This document shows, one piece after another, positions 7,932 to 17,272 of a DNA stretch of 64,000 nt. The notes under the pieces are model-generated. The model saw only the letters and a program-made list of their open reading frames with translations, ran no database searches and had not been told where the DNA came from. The stretch is from Aggregatilineales bacterium (lineage in GTDB: Bacteria; Chloroflexota; Anaerolineae; Aggregatilineales; Ch27). Numbering within the stretch: the first letter of the stretch is position 1; each line of letters begins with the position of its first letter. The position numbers and the translations under genes were made by a program. The stretch is taken from contig JARKOQ010000208.1 in NCBI GenBank assembly GCA_029976005.1, positions 1 through 64,000 of the forward strand. Direction: 5' to 3'.

Positions 7932-9227
7932 ATGGTTAAAGATGCCCTGATTCAGGCTGGCATGAACATCGGCTGGGCGACCTTCATCGACCTGCTGCTG
8001 GGCGTGATCGTGGCGGCCAGCTTTGGCATGGTCTGGGTGCTGCTGGGCATCTGGATCGAACGCAAGTGGGCGGGGCGCTTCCAGAACCGGATCGGCCCTA
8101 ACCGGGTCGGCCCGTATGGCAGCATCCAGTCGGTCGCCGACGCGCTTAAGCTGCTGACCAAAGAGGTGATCATTCCGCGCAATGCCGACCGCCCGGTGTA
8201 TTTCCTCGCGCCGGTGCTGGTGGTCGCCTCGGTGATCCTGATCGCGGCGGTGATCCCCTTCTCCCCGGTGGTGATTGGCACCGACCTGAGCATCGGCATC
8301 CTGTACGTGATGGCGGTCAGCTCGATCGGCGCGATCGGTATCATGATGGCGGGGTGGGGCAGCAACAACAAGTACGCCCTGCTGGGGGCGTTCCGCGTGG
8401 TGGCGCAACTGATCAGTTACGAGGTGCCGACTGTGCTCTCGGCCATGATCCCGGTCATGATCGCCGGGACGCTCAGCATGCAGGGCCTGGTCCACGGCCA
8501 GCATGTGTGGTTCATCGTCTCGGCGCCGGTGGCGGCGGTGCTGTTCTTCATCGCCAGCCAGGCGGAACTGGGCCGCGCGCCCTTCGACCTGCTGGAAGCC
8601 GAGAGCGAGCTGGTGGCCGGTTTCAACATCGAATACAGCGGGATGGCCTTCGCCATGTTCTACCTGGCGGAGTTCATGCACAGCTTCTTTGTGGCGATCC
8701 TGTTCTCGGTGCTGTTCCTGGGCGGCTGGCGCGGCCCCGGCGCGGAACAGATTCCCTTCCTGGGGATCGTGTACCTGTTCATCAAATCCATCCTCGTGTA
8801 TTTCGTTTCGGTCTGGCTGCGCCTGACCGTGCCCCGCGTGCGAATCGACCAGCTCCTCAACCTCAACTGGAAGTTCCTGGTTCCGCTGGCGATGATTTAC
8901 GTCATCTTCATGGCGTTCGTGCTCAAGATCGCGCCCGTCCCCGACCTGAGCGGGGCGCAGGCGATCGCGGCAGGGCCGTATGAAGGCGTGGCGAGCGGCA
9001 TCTACCGGCTGCTAGGCCCGGATTTCGTGGCGACACTGCCCCAGGCGGGCGTGCTGCTGCTGGCGAACGTGCTCTTCGTGGTTGTGGCGGCGGCCGTCCT
9101 GCGCGAGGTCTCGCGGCGCAGACGGATGCGCGTCGAAGACCTGGTGGACGAGACCGATTACAGTGGGGCGGGCGGTGCGGGCGGTTACACGCCGGCCGAC
9201 CATAGCGAGACGGCTGCGGCTCGATAG
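7932..9227 (+). CDS. nuoH: NADH-quinone oxidoreductase subunit H
   Basis: Quinone-site membrane subunit that joins the hydrophilic and membrane arms. 431 residues, about 100 longer than the E. coli protein. Quinone-chamber motifs are visible: GRFQNRIGPNRVGPYG followed by ADALKLLTKE, the acidic loop RAPFDLLEAESELVAGFNIEYSG, and the LRLTVPRVRIDQL segment. The extra length sits mainly at the C-terminus after about residue 330, ending in a Gly/Ala-rich tail. ATG at 7932 has a GGGAGAG ribosome site. Its partners NuoB, D and I are not in this cluster. Confidence 0.95.
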   Translation: MVKDALIQAGMNIGWATFIDLLLGVIVAASFGMVWVLLGIWIERKWAGRFQNRIGPNRVGPYGSIQSVADALKLLTKEVIIPRNADRPVYFLAPVLVVASVILIAAVIPFSPVVIGTDLSIGILYVMAVSSIGAIGIMMAGWGSNNKYALLGAFRVVAQLISYEVPTVLSAMIPVMIAGTLSMQGLVHGQHVWFIVSAPVAAVLFFIASQAELGRAPFDLLEAESELVAGFNIEYSGMAFAMFYLAEFMHSFFVAILFSVLFLGGWRGPGAEQIPFLGIVYLFIKSILVYFVSVWLRLTVPRVRIDQLLNLNWKFLVPLAMIYVIFMAFVLKIAPVPDLSGAQAIAAGPYEGVASGIYRLLGPDFVATLPQAGVLLLANVLFVVVAAAVLREVSRRRRMRVEDLVDETDYSGAGGAGGYTPADHSETAAAR

Positions 9228-9239
9228 CGGAGTTGGCCT

Positions 9240-9770
9240 ATGGAACTGACGATTGAGGTGGTTGTTTTCGCGGTGTTCGCCATCATCACCCTGGCGGGAG
9301 CGCTGGGCGTGGTGTTGGCCCGCAACCTGTTCCGCGCCGCGTTGCTCCTGCTGGTGAGCCTGTTCGGCGTGGCGGGGCTGTTCGTGCTGCTGGCGGCGCC
9401 CTTTTTGGCGGCGGTACAGGTACTCCTGTACATGGGCGGCATCGCCATCCTGATCATCTTCGGCGTGATGCTCACCCGGGGGATGGTCCAGGCCCGCCAG
9501 GTGATGAACTCCCAGTGGGACCTGGCGGCGGTGATCGCGCTGGTCACGTTCGTCATCCTGATGATCGTGATCGTCCAGGTGGCCCAGGGCGAGGGCGCGC
9601 CGCTGCCCAGCCTGCCGCGCGGGGATGTCGCCGCGGACAGCATCGCCCAGCTTGGCGCGGCGCTGGTCGACCCGGCCCAGTACGTGCTGCCGTTCGAGGT
9701 GGCGTCGGTGCTGCTGGCCGGTGCGCTGATCGGGGCGGTCTACATCGCCCGCGAAGACGAAGCGGAGTAA
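9240..9770 (+). CDS. nuoJ: NADH-quinone oxidoreductase subunit J
   Basis: Five-helix membrane subunit, 176 residues, the usual size. The N-terminal half (FAIITLAGALGVVLARNLFRAALLL) and the third helix with LLYMGGIAILIIFGVML, which carries the pi-bulge region important for coupling in complex I, are clear. It starts 12 bases after nuoH and ends 6 bases before nuoK, so the three are one transcript. Confidence 0.93.
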   Translation: MELTIEVVVFAVFAIITLAGALGVVLARNLFRAALLLLVSLFGVAGLFVLLAAPFLAAVQVLLYMGGIAILIIFGVMLTRGMVQARQVMNSQWDLAAVIALVTFVILMIVIVQVAQGEGAPLPSLPRGDVAADSIAQLGAALVDPAQYVLPFEVASVLLAGALIGAVYIAREDEAE

Positions 9771-9776
9771 CAGCCC

Positions 9777-10085
9777 ATGATTCCACTCTGGATGTTCCTG
9801 GTGGTTGGCGCGGCGCTGTTCGCCATCGGGGTGTTTGGCGTGCTGGCCCGCCGGAATGCGATCGCGATCCTGATGAGCATCGAGCTGATGCTGAACGCGG
9901 TCAACATCAACCTGGTGGCCTTCTGGCGCTATCTGACGCCGGAGACGATGAGCGGCCAGGCGTTTGCCATTTTCGTCTTCGTGGTGGCGGTGGCCGAGGC
10001 CGCCGTCGGTTTGGCGCTGATCGTGGCAATTTACCGCCGCCGCCAGAGCGTGGTCGCCGAAGACATGAACGTGCTCAAGTGGTAG
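9777..10085 (+). CDS. nuoK: NADH-quinone oxidoreductase subunit K
   Basis: Three-helix proton-channel subunit, 102 residues, related to the MrpC family. Both membrane glutamates needed for proton transfer in NuoK are in place: one in [14 protein letters not shown] (second helix) and one in [15 protein letters not shown] (third helix). Spacing to nuoJ is 6 bases; 73 bases separate it from nuoL. Confidence 0.94.
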   Translation: MIPLWMFLVVGAALFAIGVFGVLARRNAIAILMSIELMLNAVNINLVAFWRYLTPETMSGQAFAIFVFVVAVAEAAVGLALIVAIYRRRQSVVAEDMNVLKW

Positions 10086-10158
10086 GTGCGTCCGGCAGTC
10101 GTGCGTCCGGTGGGCCGGGCTAACCCGGCCGGAGCAGCTTACAAGAGGACAGTCCTGC

Positions 10159-12390
10159 ATGATCGATTGGACCAATGCCAACTATTTACCGTGGTTGATC
10201 CCGGTGCCGCCCCTGCTGGCGTTCGGGCTGATCTTCCTGATCACCAACCGGAGCTGGTGGCTGACCGTGGCGACGGCGATCACGGCGACCGTGACCTCCT
10301 GGGTGCTGGCCCTGGCGGTGGTGCTGCGCTCGGTTGGCGCGCCGGTGCTGGGCCTGGCGGCCCCGGAGCACTTCGGCGCGAACGCCTTCGGATCGTCGAC
10401 ACCCTGGCTGAACCTGGGGACAGAACAGTTCAGCCTGGGCGTAGCGGTCGACCCGCTGACCGTGGTGATGCTGTTCATGGTCCCGCTGGCGATCAGCATG
10501 ATCATGATCTATTCGATCGGGTACATGGCCCACGACCCGCGCAAGGAGCGCTTCCTGGGCTACATGACCCTCTTCGCCGGGGCGATGCTGACCCTGGTCG
10601 TGGCCGACAACCTGCTGCTGCTCTTCATCGGCTGGGAAGTGATGGGCTTCTGCTCGTACTCGCTCATCGGTTTCTGGTTCGAGAAGGAGAGCGCCTACAA
10701 AGCCGGCGTCAAAGCCTTCATGACGACCCGCGTGGCGGACGTGTTCCTGCTGCTGGGGATCGCGTACCTGTTCGCCGAGGCGGGCACGCTTAATTTCCGC
10801 GATATTTTCTTCAACGAAGCCTTTTTGGAAAAACTGGCCCAGACTCCGGCGCTGCTGTTGGGCGGCGGGCTGAGCGCGGCCGGGCTGATCGGCGTGTTCA
10901 TCGTGATTGGTACGATCGGCAAGAGCGCCCAGTTCCCGCTGCACGTCTGGCTGCCCGACGCGATGGAAGGCCCGACCCCCGTCAGCGCCATGATCCATGC
11001 CGCCGCGATGGTCTCCGCCGGTGTGTATCTGGTCGTGCGCATGTACCCGCTGCTGGAGGCCGGGGCGGACCCGCACCACGGTATCTACAGCGCGCCGCTG
11101 CTGCTGATGGCCTACGTAGGCGCGTTCACGGCGCTCTTCGCGGCGATCATCGCCGTGGCCCAGAACGATGTCAAGCGCGTGCTGGCCTATTCGACCATCA
11201 GCCAGTTGGGCTTCATGATCGCGGCCCTGGGCATCGGCGCGTACATCGCCGCCGCCTTCCACCTGATCACGCACGGCATTTTCAAAGCGCTGCTCTTCAT
11301 GTCCTCCGGCTCGGTGATCCACGCCATGGAACACGGCGAGCATCACGCCCACGAGCATGGGCACCACCCTCACAATACGTTCGAAAGCGACAAACCCTTT
11401 GACCCGCAGGATATGCGCAACATGGGCGGCCTGCGCGGACGCATCCCGGCCACGTTCTGGTCGTTCCTGGCGGGTGGGATGGCCCTGGCGGGCTTCCCGC
11501 TGATCACGGCCGGCTTCTGGTCCAAGGACGAAATCCTGGCCGAAGCCTGGACGCTCGGCCTGGGCGGCGAGGGCTTTGGCCCGGCGATCTTCGTCTTCAT
11601 CCTGCTGGTGCTGGCGGCCTTCCTGACCGCGTTTTACACCACCCGCCAGCTCGCCATGACCTTCGCCGGAGAGCCGCGCAGCGAGGCGGCGGCCCAGGCG
11701 GGCCTGGGCGGGCCGCGCAGCATGGTCTCCGTGCTGATGCAGGGGCCGCTGCTGGTGCTGGCCGTGTTCGCGGTGATCGCTGGGTTTGTGGGCGTACACC
11801 CGGACTTCCCGCTGTTCGGCGCGATCTTCAGCCCCAGCGGCAACCCGTTCCACGAGTTCGTGGGTGGCACGCTGCCGCATCATCCGCCGACCCTGGCCTT
11901 CAACCTGATCCCGGTGCTGTTCTCGTTCGTGGTGGCGCTGGGCGGTATCTACCTGGGCTACCTGGTCTACTGGCGCAAGCCGCTGGCGGCGGGGCAGGTC
12001 GACCCGACCCAGGCCGCGCTGGACCGGATCAGCCCGGCGATCTACGCTGCGATGCGCAACAAATTCTACGTGGACGAGCTGTATGACGCCGTGTTCGTGA
12101 AGCCCGCCTACTGGTTCAGCGAAACGGTGGTCAGCCGCGTGCTGGATCGGGGCCTGATCGACGGCGTGCTGCACTTCATCGCGCGGGCGGCCACCGTCAT
12201 CGGCGAGACGTTCAAGCGCTTCAACCGCGTCGTGATCGACGGGGTGGGCGACGGCATCCCGCAGGGGATTGGCGCCTTCGGCCGCTGGTTCCGGGCCATC
12301 CAGAGCGGCAATATCCAGCAGTACCTGCTGATGGTGGCGCTCTCGGTCATTGTGATCGGCATCGTGGTGTTCTGGAACCTCGTGCGCTAG
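10159..12390 (+). CDS. nuoL: NADH-quinone oxidoreductase subunit L with extended lateral helix
   Basis: Distal antiporter-like proton pump, 743 residues against 613 in E. coli. Channel motifs are present: WEVMGFCSYSLIGFW (TM5 Glu) and HVWLPDAMEGPTPVSAMIHAA (TM7 Lys region). Two additions stand out. A His-rich cytoplasmic loop (residues about 388-425, HGEHHAHEHGHHPH) interrupts the TM10-11 region. Near the C-terminus, between DRGLIDGV (663-670) and IQSGNIQQYLL (714 on), where an ordinary NuoL has about 20 residues of lateral helix, this protein has about 45, an insertion of roughly 26-28 residues (about 678-705). This fits the second NuoM next door. Confidence 0.95.
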   Translation: MIDWTNANYLPWLIPVPPLLAFGLIFLITNRSWWLTVATAITATVTSWVLALAVVLRSVGAPVLGLAAPEHFGANAFGSSTPWLNLGTEQFSLGVAVDPLTVVMLFMVPLAISMIMIYSIGYMAHDPRKERFLGYMTLFAGAMLTLVVADNLLLLFIGWEVMGFCSYSLIGFWFEKESAYKAGVKAFMTTRVADVFLLLGIAYLFAEAGTLNFRDIFFNEAFLEKLAQTPALLLGGGLSAAGLIGVFIVIGTIGKSAQFPLHVWLPDAMEGPTPVSAMIHAAAMVSAGVYLVVRMYPLLEAGADPHHGIYSAPLLLMAYVGAFTALFAAIIAVAQNDVKRVLAYSTISQLGFMIAALGIGAYIAAAFHLITHGIFKALLFMSSGSVIHAMEHGEHHAHEHGHHPHNTFESDKPFDPQDMRNMGGLRGRIPATFWSFLAGGMALAGFPLITAGFWSKDEILAEAWTLGLGGEGFGPAIFVFILLVLAAFLTAFYTTRQLAMTFAGEPRSEAAAQAGLGGPRSMVSVLMQGPLLVLAVFAVIAGFVGVHPDFPLFGAIFSPSGNPFHEFVGGTLPHHPPTLAFNLIPVLFSFVVALGGIYLGYLVYWRKPLAAGQVDPTQAALDRISPAIYAAMRNKFYVDELYDAVFVKPAYWFSETVVSRVLDRGLIDGVLHFIARAATVIGETFKRFNRVVIDGVGDGIPQGIGAFGRWFRAIQSGNIQQYLLMVALSVIVIGIVVFWNLVR
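12190..12273 (+). other. NuoL lateral-helix insertion (about 28 codons)
   Basis: Approximate coding region of the extra segment of the NuoL HL helix, including FNRVVIDGVGDGIPQG. The VIDGV sequence partly repeats the LIDGV that starts the conserved helix, so it may have arisen by local duplication. Boundaries were judged by eye against the usual NuoL C-terminal pattern (ID-G-hydrophobic, about 20 residues, Q-x-G) and are uncertain by several codons. Confidence 0.6.
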
Positions 12391-12410
12391 GGCCAGGGAG
12401 GCGAAGCTGA

Positions 12411-14030
12411 ATGATCCAGATCGGTAATCTTGTCACGATACCCCTGCTGACGGCGATTGTCTTCCTGCCGCTGCTGGGGGCGATTGTGGTGATGCTGCTC
12501 CCCCGCCAGAACAAGGCCGCCATTCGCTATACGGCGCTCGGCTTCGCGGTGGTGGAGTTCCTGCTCTCGCTCCAGCTTTTCCTGACCTATAACTACGCCG
12601 AGGGCGGTTTCCAGTTCGTCGAGCAGACGGAGTGGTTCGCCCTGCTGGGATCGTCCTGGCACCTGGGCGTGGACGGCATCAGCACGGTGATGATCCTGCT
12701 GACCGGGCTGCTGGTGCCGCTGGGGGTCCTGATCAGCTTTGAGATCGACCGCCAGCCGCGCCTGTTCATGGCCCTCTTCCTGTTTCTGGAAATGGGCATG
12801 ATGGGCGTCTTCGCCAGCCTGGACCTGATGATCTTCTTCGTCTTCTGGGAGATCGGGCTGGTGCCGATGTACTTCCTGATCAACCTGTGGGGCGGCGACA
12901 ACCGGCTGTACGCCTCGGTCAAGTTCTTCCTGTACACCATGGCCGGATCGCTGGGCCTGCTGCTCTCGATCCAGTTGATCGGTCTGACGGCCGGCACGAT
13001 GGACATGGTGCAGTTGTTCCAGTTCTGGCCCGGCTTCGAGGGCAGCGGCGGGACGTTCCTGGGGATCAGCGTGGCGACGGTCAAGGACCTGGCCTTCCTG
13101 GCCTTCTTCCTGGCGTTCGCCATCAAGGTCCCGGTCTGGCCGTTCCATACCTGGCTGCCCGACGCGCACACCGAAGCGCCGACCGCCGGCTCGATGCTGC
13201 TGGCGGGCGTGTTGCTCAAGCTGGGCGCGTACGGCTTCCTGCGGCTGGTGATCCCGCTCTTTCCGGCCCAGGCGGCGGCTTTTGCCCCGGTGATCGCCTT
13301 CCTGGCGATGATGGGCATCGTGCTAGGGGCATTCGCGGCCTACGGACAGGACGACTTCAAGCGGCTGGTGGCCTACAGCTCCGTGAACCACATGGGCTTC
13401 GTGGTGCTGGGCATTGCCGTGGCGGCCTGGGTGTACGGCATCACCTACACCGGCGGCGCGGCGCCCTGGCTGGCGCTCGATCCGGGCACGGTCGCGCTGG
13501 CGGATAAGCAGAGCGCGATCATCGCCACCAACGGCGCGGTGCTCCAGATGTTCAACCACGGCCTCAGTTCGGCGGGCATGTTCCTTCTGGTCGGGGCGCT
13601 GTACCACAAAACGCATACCCGCGACCTGCGCAAGCTGGGCGGGCTGTGGGTGCTGGCCCCGATCTACGGCGGCATCCTGATCTTCACCAGCATGTCGAGC
13701 CTGGGCCTGCCCGGCCTGAACGGCTTCGTGGGCGAGTTCCTCGTGGTGCGCGGGGCGTGGCCGGTCTTCACGGTGGCGACCCTGATCAGTATGCTGGGGT
13801 TGCTCTTCACCGGTGCGTACATCCTCAAGGGGCTGCAGAAGACGTTGCATGGCAAGCCTTCCCAGGAATGGGTGGACTACGACCGCAAGCATCATCGCCT
13901 GGAGATCAGCCTGCGCGAGGTGATCGCCATGCTGCCGCTGATGATCCTGATGCTGGTGACCGGGGTGCTGCCCAACTGGATCCTTCCCATGATCAACGAT
14001 ACCGTCACCCGGCTGTTTGGCGGGTCATGA
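12411..14030 (+). CDS. nuoM: NADH-quinone oxidoreductase subunit M (first copy)
   Basis: Antiporter-like proton pump, 539 residues. Channel residues are visible: FWEIGLVPMYFLINLWGG (TM5 Glu), KVPVWPFHTWLPDAHTEAPTAGS (TM7-8 region with Lys and His), and LLKLGAYGFLRL. The ATG at 12411 has a GGGAGG ribosome site. It is one of two consecutive nuoM genes. The stop at 14030 is 13 bases before the next start. It is the more canonical M of the two by its HTWLPDAHTEAP motif. Confidence 0.94.
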   Translation: MIQIGNLVTIPLLTAIVFLPLLGAIVVMLLPRQNKAAIRYTALGFAVVEFLLSLQLFLTYNYAEGGFQFVEQTEWFALLGSSWHLGVDGISTVMILLTGLLVPLGVLISFEIDRQPRLFMALFLFLEMGMMGVFASLDLMIFFVFWEIGLVPMYFLINLWGGDNRLYASVKFFLYTMAGSLGLLLSIQLIGLTAGTMDMVQLFQFWPGFEGSGGTFLGISVATVKDLAFLAFFLAFAIKVPVWPFHTWLPDAHTEAPTAGSMLLAGVLLKLGAYGFLRLVIPLFPAQAAAFAPVIAFLAMMGIVLGAFAAYGQDDFKRLVAYSSVNHMGFVVLGIAVAAWVYGITYTGGAAPWLALDPGTVALADKQSAIIATNGAVLQMFNHGLSSAGMFLLVGALYHKTHTRDLRKLGGLWVLAPIYGGILIFTSMSSLGLPGLNGFVGEFLVVRGAWPVFTVATLISMLGLLFTGAYILKGLQKTLHGKPSQEWVDYDRKHHRLEISLREVIAMLPLMILMLVTGVLPNWILPMINDTVTRLFGGS

Positions 14031-14043
14031 GGCAGGGGGATTT

Positions 14044-15651
14044 ATGAATTCACCATTTCCCGTACTGAGCATCATCACGCTGACCCCGGTCGTGGCGGCG
14101 CTGTTGATCCTGCTGCTGCCGCGCACTGCCAAACAGGAAGCCCGTTTGATCGCCGCGGCGGCCACCGGCTTCAGCCTGCTGCTGAGCCTGTTTGTCTTCT
14201 TCAATTACAACGTCGATTTCGCCAACGCCGCGACGACCCCGGAGCAGATGTTCCAGTTCCAGGAAAGCACGCCCTGGGTGGAGGCGCTGGGAATCAGCTA
14301 CCACCTGGGGGTGGACGGCGTCAGCGTGCCGATGGTGCTGCTGACCGGTCTGGCCTCGTTCGCCGGGGTGTTGATCTCGTGGGGCATCGACGACCGCCCG
14401 CGCGAGTTTATGGCCTTCTTCCTGCTGCTGGTGGCGGGCGTGTACGGCGTCTTCGTGGCGATGGACCTGTTCGTGCTGTTCTTCTTCTACGAACTGGCGA
14501 TCTTCCCGATGTACCTGCTGATCGCCACCTGGGGTTGGAAAGACCTGCGCGAATACGCTTCGATGAAGCTGACCCTGTATATCCTGATCGGGTCGGTGAT
14601 CGCCCTGGTTGGCGTGATCGCCATGTACTTCGTGGCGGGCGATGCGACCGGGACGTACAGCTTCGACATCACCCACATGATGACCGTGGCGGCCATGCCG
14701 AACAGCCCGTTCGACGCCCAGGTGTTGGGCATCGATGGGCTGACCTTCGCCCGGCTGTGGTTCCCGTTCATCTTCATCGGCTTCGGTGTGCTGGCCGGTT
14801 TGTTCCCCTTCCACAACTGGAGCCCGGACGGCCATGTGGCCGCGCCGACGGCCGTCTCGATGATCCACGCGGGCGTGCTGATGAAGCTCGGCGCGTACAG
14901 CGCCCTGCGGGTGGGCGTGCAGCTTTTGCCGGAGGGGGCGCAGGTGCATCTGCCCTGGATCGTCTTCCTGGCGCTGATCAACGTGGTGTATGGGGCGTTC
15001 ATCGCCATGCGCCAGCGCGACTTCAAGTATGTCATCGGCTTCTCGTCGGTCAGTCACATGGGGCTGGTCAGCCTGGGCTGGGCGACTATGAACATGTACG
15101 GCATGACCGGCGCGGGTCTGCAAATGTTCAGCCACGGCGCGATGACGGCCCTCTTCTTCTCCTGCGTCGGGATGGTCTACGACCGGGCCCATACCCGCGA
15201 CATTCCCAGCCTGGGGGGCTTCAGCAAAAAGATGCCCTGGGTGGCCTTCGCCTTCATCATCGGCGGTCTGGTCAGCATGGGCATGCCGGGTCTGAGCGGG
15301 TTCGTGGCGGAGTTCCCGATCTTCATGGGGCTGTGGGACGCCGGGCCGACGATCGCGCTTAACGTTGGCGCGTGGTCGCTGAACAATTACTACGGCGTCA
15401 TCGCGATCGTCGGCGTGCTGGGCATCGTCGTCACGGCGGCCTACGTGCTGCGTGTCGTGCAGCAAGTGTTCTTCGGGCAGTTCAACGAGGAGCGCTATGG
15501 TGACGTGGGCGACGTGACCGTGCTGGACAAGGCCGCGTTGGTGATGTTGATGGCCGCGCTGATCATCCTTGGAATCTGGCCGGGCATCATGGCGCCGATG
15601 ATCGAAAGCGGCGTCAGGCCGATTGCGCAGTTGCTGCTGGGAGGTGCTTGA
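14044..15651 (+). CDS. nuoM: NADH-quinone oxidoreductase subunit M (second copy)
   Basis: A second full-length antiporter-like subunit of the M type, 535 residues from the ATG at 14044 (GGCAGGGGGA upstream); the frame opens at 14017 inside the previous gene. The channel residues are kept: FYELAIFPMYLLIATWGW (TM5 Glu), FPFHNWSPDGHVAAPTAVSMIHAGVLMKLGAY (His and Lys). HNWSPDGH replaces the usual HTWLPDAH, so it is a diverged paralogue and not a recent duplicate. With all pumping residues present it should be an extra proton channel. It ends exactly one codon junction before nuoN. Confidence 0.93.
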   Translation: MNSPFPVLSIITLTPVVAALLILLLPRTAKQEARLIAAAATGFSLLLSLFVFFNYNVDFANAATTPEQMFQFQESTPWVEALGISYHLGVDGVSVPMVLLTGLASFAGVLISWGIDDRPREFMAFFLLLVAGVYGVFVAMDLFVLFFFYELAIFPMYLLIATWGWKDLREYASMKLTLYILIGSVIALVGVIAMYFVAGDATGTYSFDITHMMTVAAMPNSPFDAQVLGIDGLTFARLWFPFIFIGFGVLAGLFPFHNWSPDGHVAAPTAVSMIHAGVLMKLGAYSALRVGVQLLPEGAQVHLPWIVFLALINVVYGAFIAMRQRDFKYVIGFSSVSHMGLVSLGWATMNMYGMTGAGLQMFSHGAMTALFFSCVGMVYDRAHTRDIPSLGGFSKKMPWVAFAFIIGGLVSMGMPGLSGFVAEFPIFMGLWDAGPTIALNVGAWSLNNYYGVIAIVGVLGIVVTAAYVLRVVQQVFFGQFNEERYGDVGDVTVLDKAALVMLMAALIILGIWPGIMAPMIESGVRPIAQLLLGGA

Positions 15652-17130
15652 TTGGACTTCCAAACGGTGGACTGGACGGTGAGCCTGCTCGCCATTTTGC
15701 CGGAGATTCTGCTGACCGTGCTGGTCGTGGTCATCCTGATCCTGGATGCCCTGTGGCCAGAGAGCCGGCGGCGGCAGCTTGGGATCATCAGCGGCGTTGC
15801 GATGCTCGGTATCCTGGCGGCGATGCTGATTTTCGTCGCGCCGCTGCAAGGTGAACTGCGTGACCAGCTCCTGCTGGGCGGCATGATCCGGCACGACGTG
15901 CTGACCCAGATTTTCCGGGCCATGATCCTGCTGGCCGGGGCGCTGACCTGCTTCATCAGCGTCGACCTGCCCGGCGCGGGCCGCCAGGGGGGCTACTATG
16001 CCCTGGTGGCGGTGGCGACCCTGGGCGCGGGCCTGATGAGCGCGGCGGCCGACCTGATCATGGTCTTCATCGCGCTGGAGACGACCTCGATCAGCCTGTA
16101 TATGCTGGCCGGGTTCCTGCGCGGGGATGAGCGCTCGGCCGAAAGCGGGGTGAAGTACTTCCTGTTCGGCGCGTTCGCCTCGGCGGTCGCGCTGTATGGC
16201 CTGAGCCTGCTGTACGGCTTCAGCGGCCAGACCAACATCTACCTGATCGCCGACGGGCTGGCCTCCGGTTCTATTGGCGGCCTGCCGGTGCTGGTGGCGC
16301 TGATGCTGGTCGTGGTGGGCTTCGGCTTCAAGATCAGCGCGGTGCCGTTCCACTTCTGGACGCCGGACGTGTACGAAGGCGCGCCGACCCCGATCACGGC
16401 GTTCATCAGCGTGGCGAGCAAGGCGGCCAGCTTCGCCCTGCTGCTGCGCTTTTTCATGGCCGTCTTCCCCGGGTACGACGAAGTCTGGGTCAACCTGCTG
16501 GCGGTCTCGTCGGTGGTGACGATGACCCTGGGCAACGTCGTGGCCCTGTGGCAGAAGAACATCAAGCGCATGCTGGCTTATTCGTCGATCGCCCAGGCGG
16601 GCTATACCCTGATCGGCGTGGTGGCGATCAGCGCCCAGGGCGGGGCGGGCATGGCGGCGGTGATCTTCTATATGGCCATGTACACGCTGACCAACATTGG
16701 CGCGTTCACCGTGGCCTTCCTGGTCAGCCGGGCGACCGGCAGCGAGGCCATCGCCGACATGGCCGGCCTGAGCCGACGCAGTCCGGCCCTGGCCCTGGCG
16801 ATGACGGTTGCGCTGCTCTCGCTGGGCGGCATCCCGCCTGCGGCCGGGTTCTTTGGCAAGTTCTTCCTGTTCAACGCGGCGGTGGATGCCGGGTTCGTGT
16901 GGCTGGCCCTGGTGGCCGTGATCAACGCCATCATTGCCCTGTACTACTACCTGATGGTGATCAAGGTCATGTACGTCGACCGCAGCGCCGACGAGGCGCA
17001 GCCGATCCCGGTCGGCCGGACATATGGCTGGGCGCTGATCATCACCACTCTGGGTGTGATTTTCCTGGGCATTGTCGCCTCGCCGGTGTATAACTGGGCG
17101 CTGGCGGCCGGACAGGAGCTGCTGTTCTAG
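15652..17130 (+). CDS. nuoN: NADH-quinone oxidoreductase subunit N
   Basis: Antiporter-like proton pump proximal to the quinone module, 492 residues. TM5 Glu is in FIALETTSISLYMLAGF and the TM7-8 region reads KISAVPFHFWTPDVYEGAPTPITAF, the standard NuoN signature. The start is TTG at 15652, directly abutting the nuoM2 stop, with GGGAGGTG 6-13 bases upstream; the adjacency implies translational coupling. Last gene of the nuo cluster. Confidence 0.94.
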   Translation: MDFQTVDWTVSLLAILPEILLTVLVVVILILDALWPESRRRQLGIISGVAMLGILAAMLIFVAPLQGELRDQLLLGGMIRHDVLTQIFRAMILLAGALTCFISVDLPGAGRQGGYYALVAVATLGAGLMSAAADLIMVFIALETTSISLYMLAGFLRGDERSAESGVKYFLFGAFASAVALYGLSLLYGFSGQTNIYLIADGLASGSIGGLPVLVALMLVVVGFGFKISAVPFHFWTPDVYEGAPTPITAFISVASKAASFALLLRFFMAVFPGYDEVWVNLLAVSSVVTMTLGNVVALWQKNIKRMLAYSSIAQAGYTLIGVVAISAQGGAGMAAVIFYMAMYTLTNIGAFTVAFLVSRATGSEAIADMAGLSRRSPALALAMTVALLSLGGIPPAAGFFGKFFLFNAAVDAGFVWLALVAVINAIIALYYYLMVIKVMYVDRSADEAQPIPVGRTYGWALIITTLGVIFLGIVASPVYNWALAAGQELLF

Positions 17131-17201
17131 TCTGAGGCGGCGAATCGGGCCGGGGTGAGCGAGTACGTCCATGCTCGTCCCGGTCTAATTCAAGACAATA
17201 T

Positions 17202-17230
17202 TTGGCGAATTTGCGCTCTTGTGATAGAAT
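17202..17230 (+). promoter_or_regulatory. Candidate promoter of the ATP synthase Fo genes
   Basis: TTGGCG (17202-17207, 4/6), 17-base spacer, TAGAAT (17225-17230, 5/6), 42 bases before the first start codon. Suggests the Fo genes are transcribed separately from nuo as well as by read-through. Confidence 0.5.
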
Positions 17231-17272
17231 GCACACAGCGCGCAAGACACAACCACCCAGGGAGAAAAACCG

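Noticed and set aside
14050-17172. A 1040-residue open frame on the minus strand opposite nuoM2 and nuoN.
   Set aside because: It is the reverse shadow of strongly conserved NuoM/NuoN genes, reads as a low-complexity His/Arg/Asp/Gln-rich chain and has no ribosome site.
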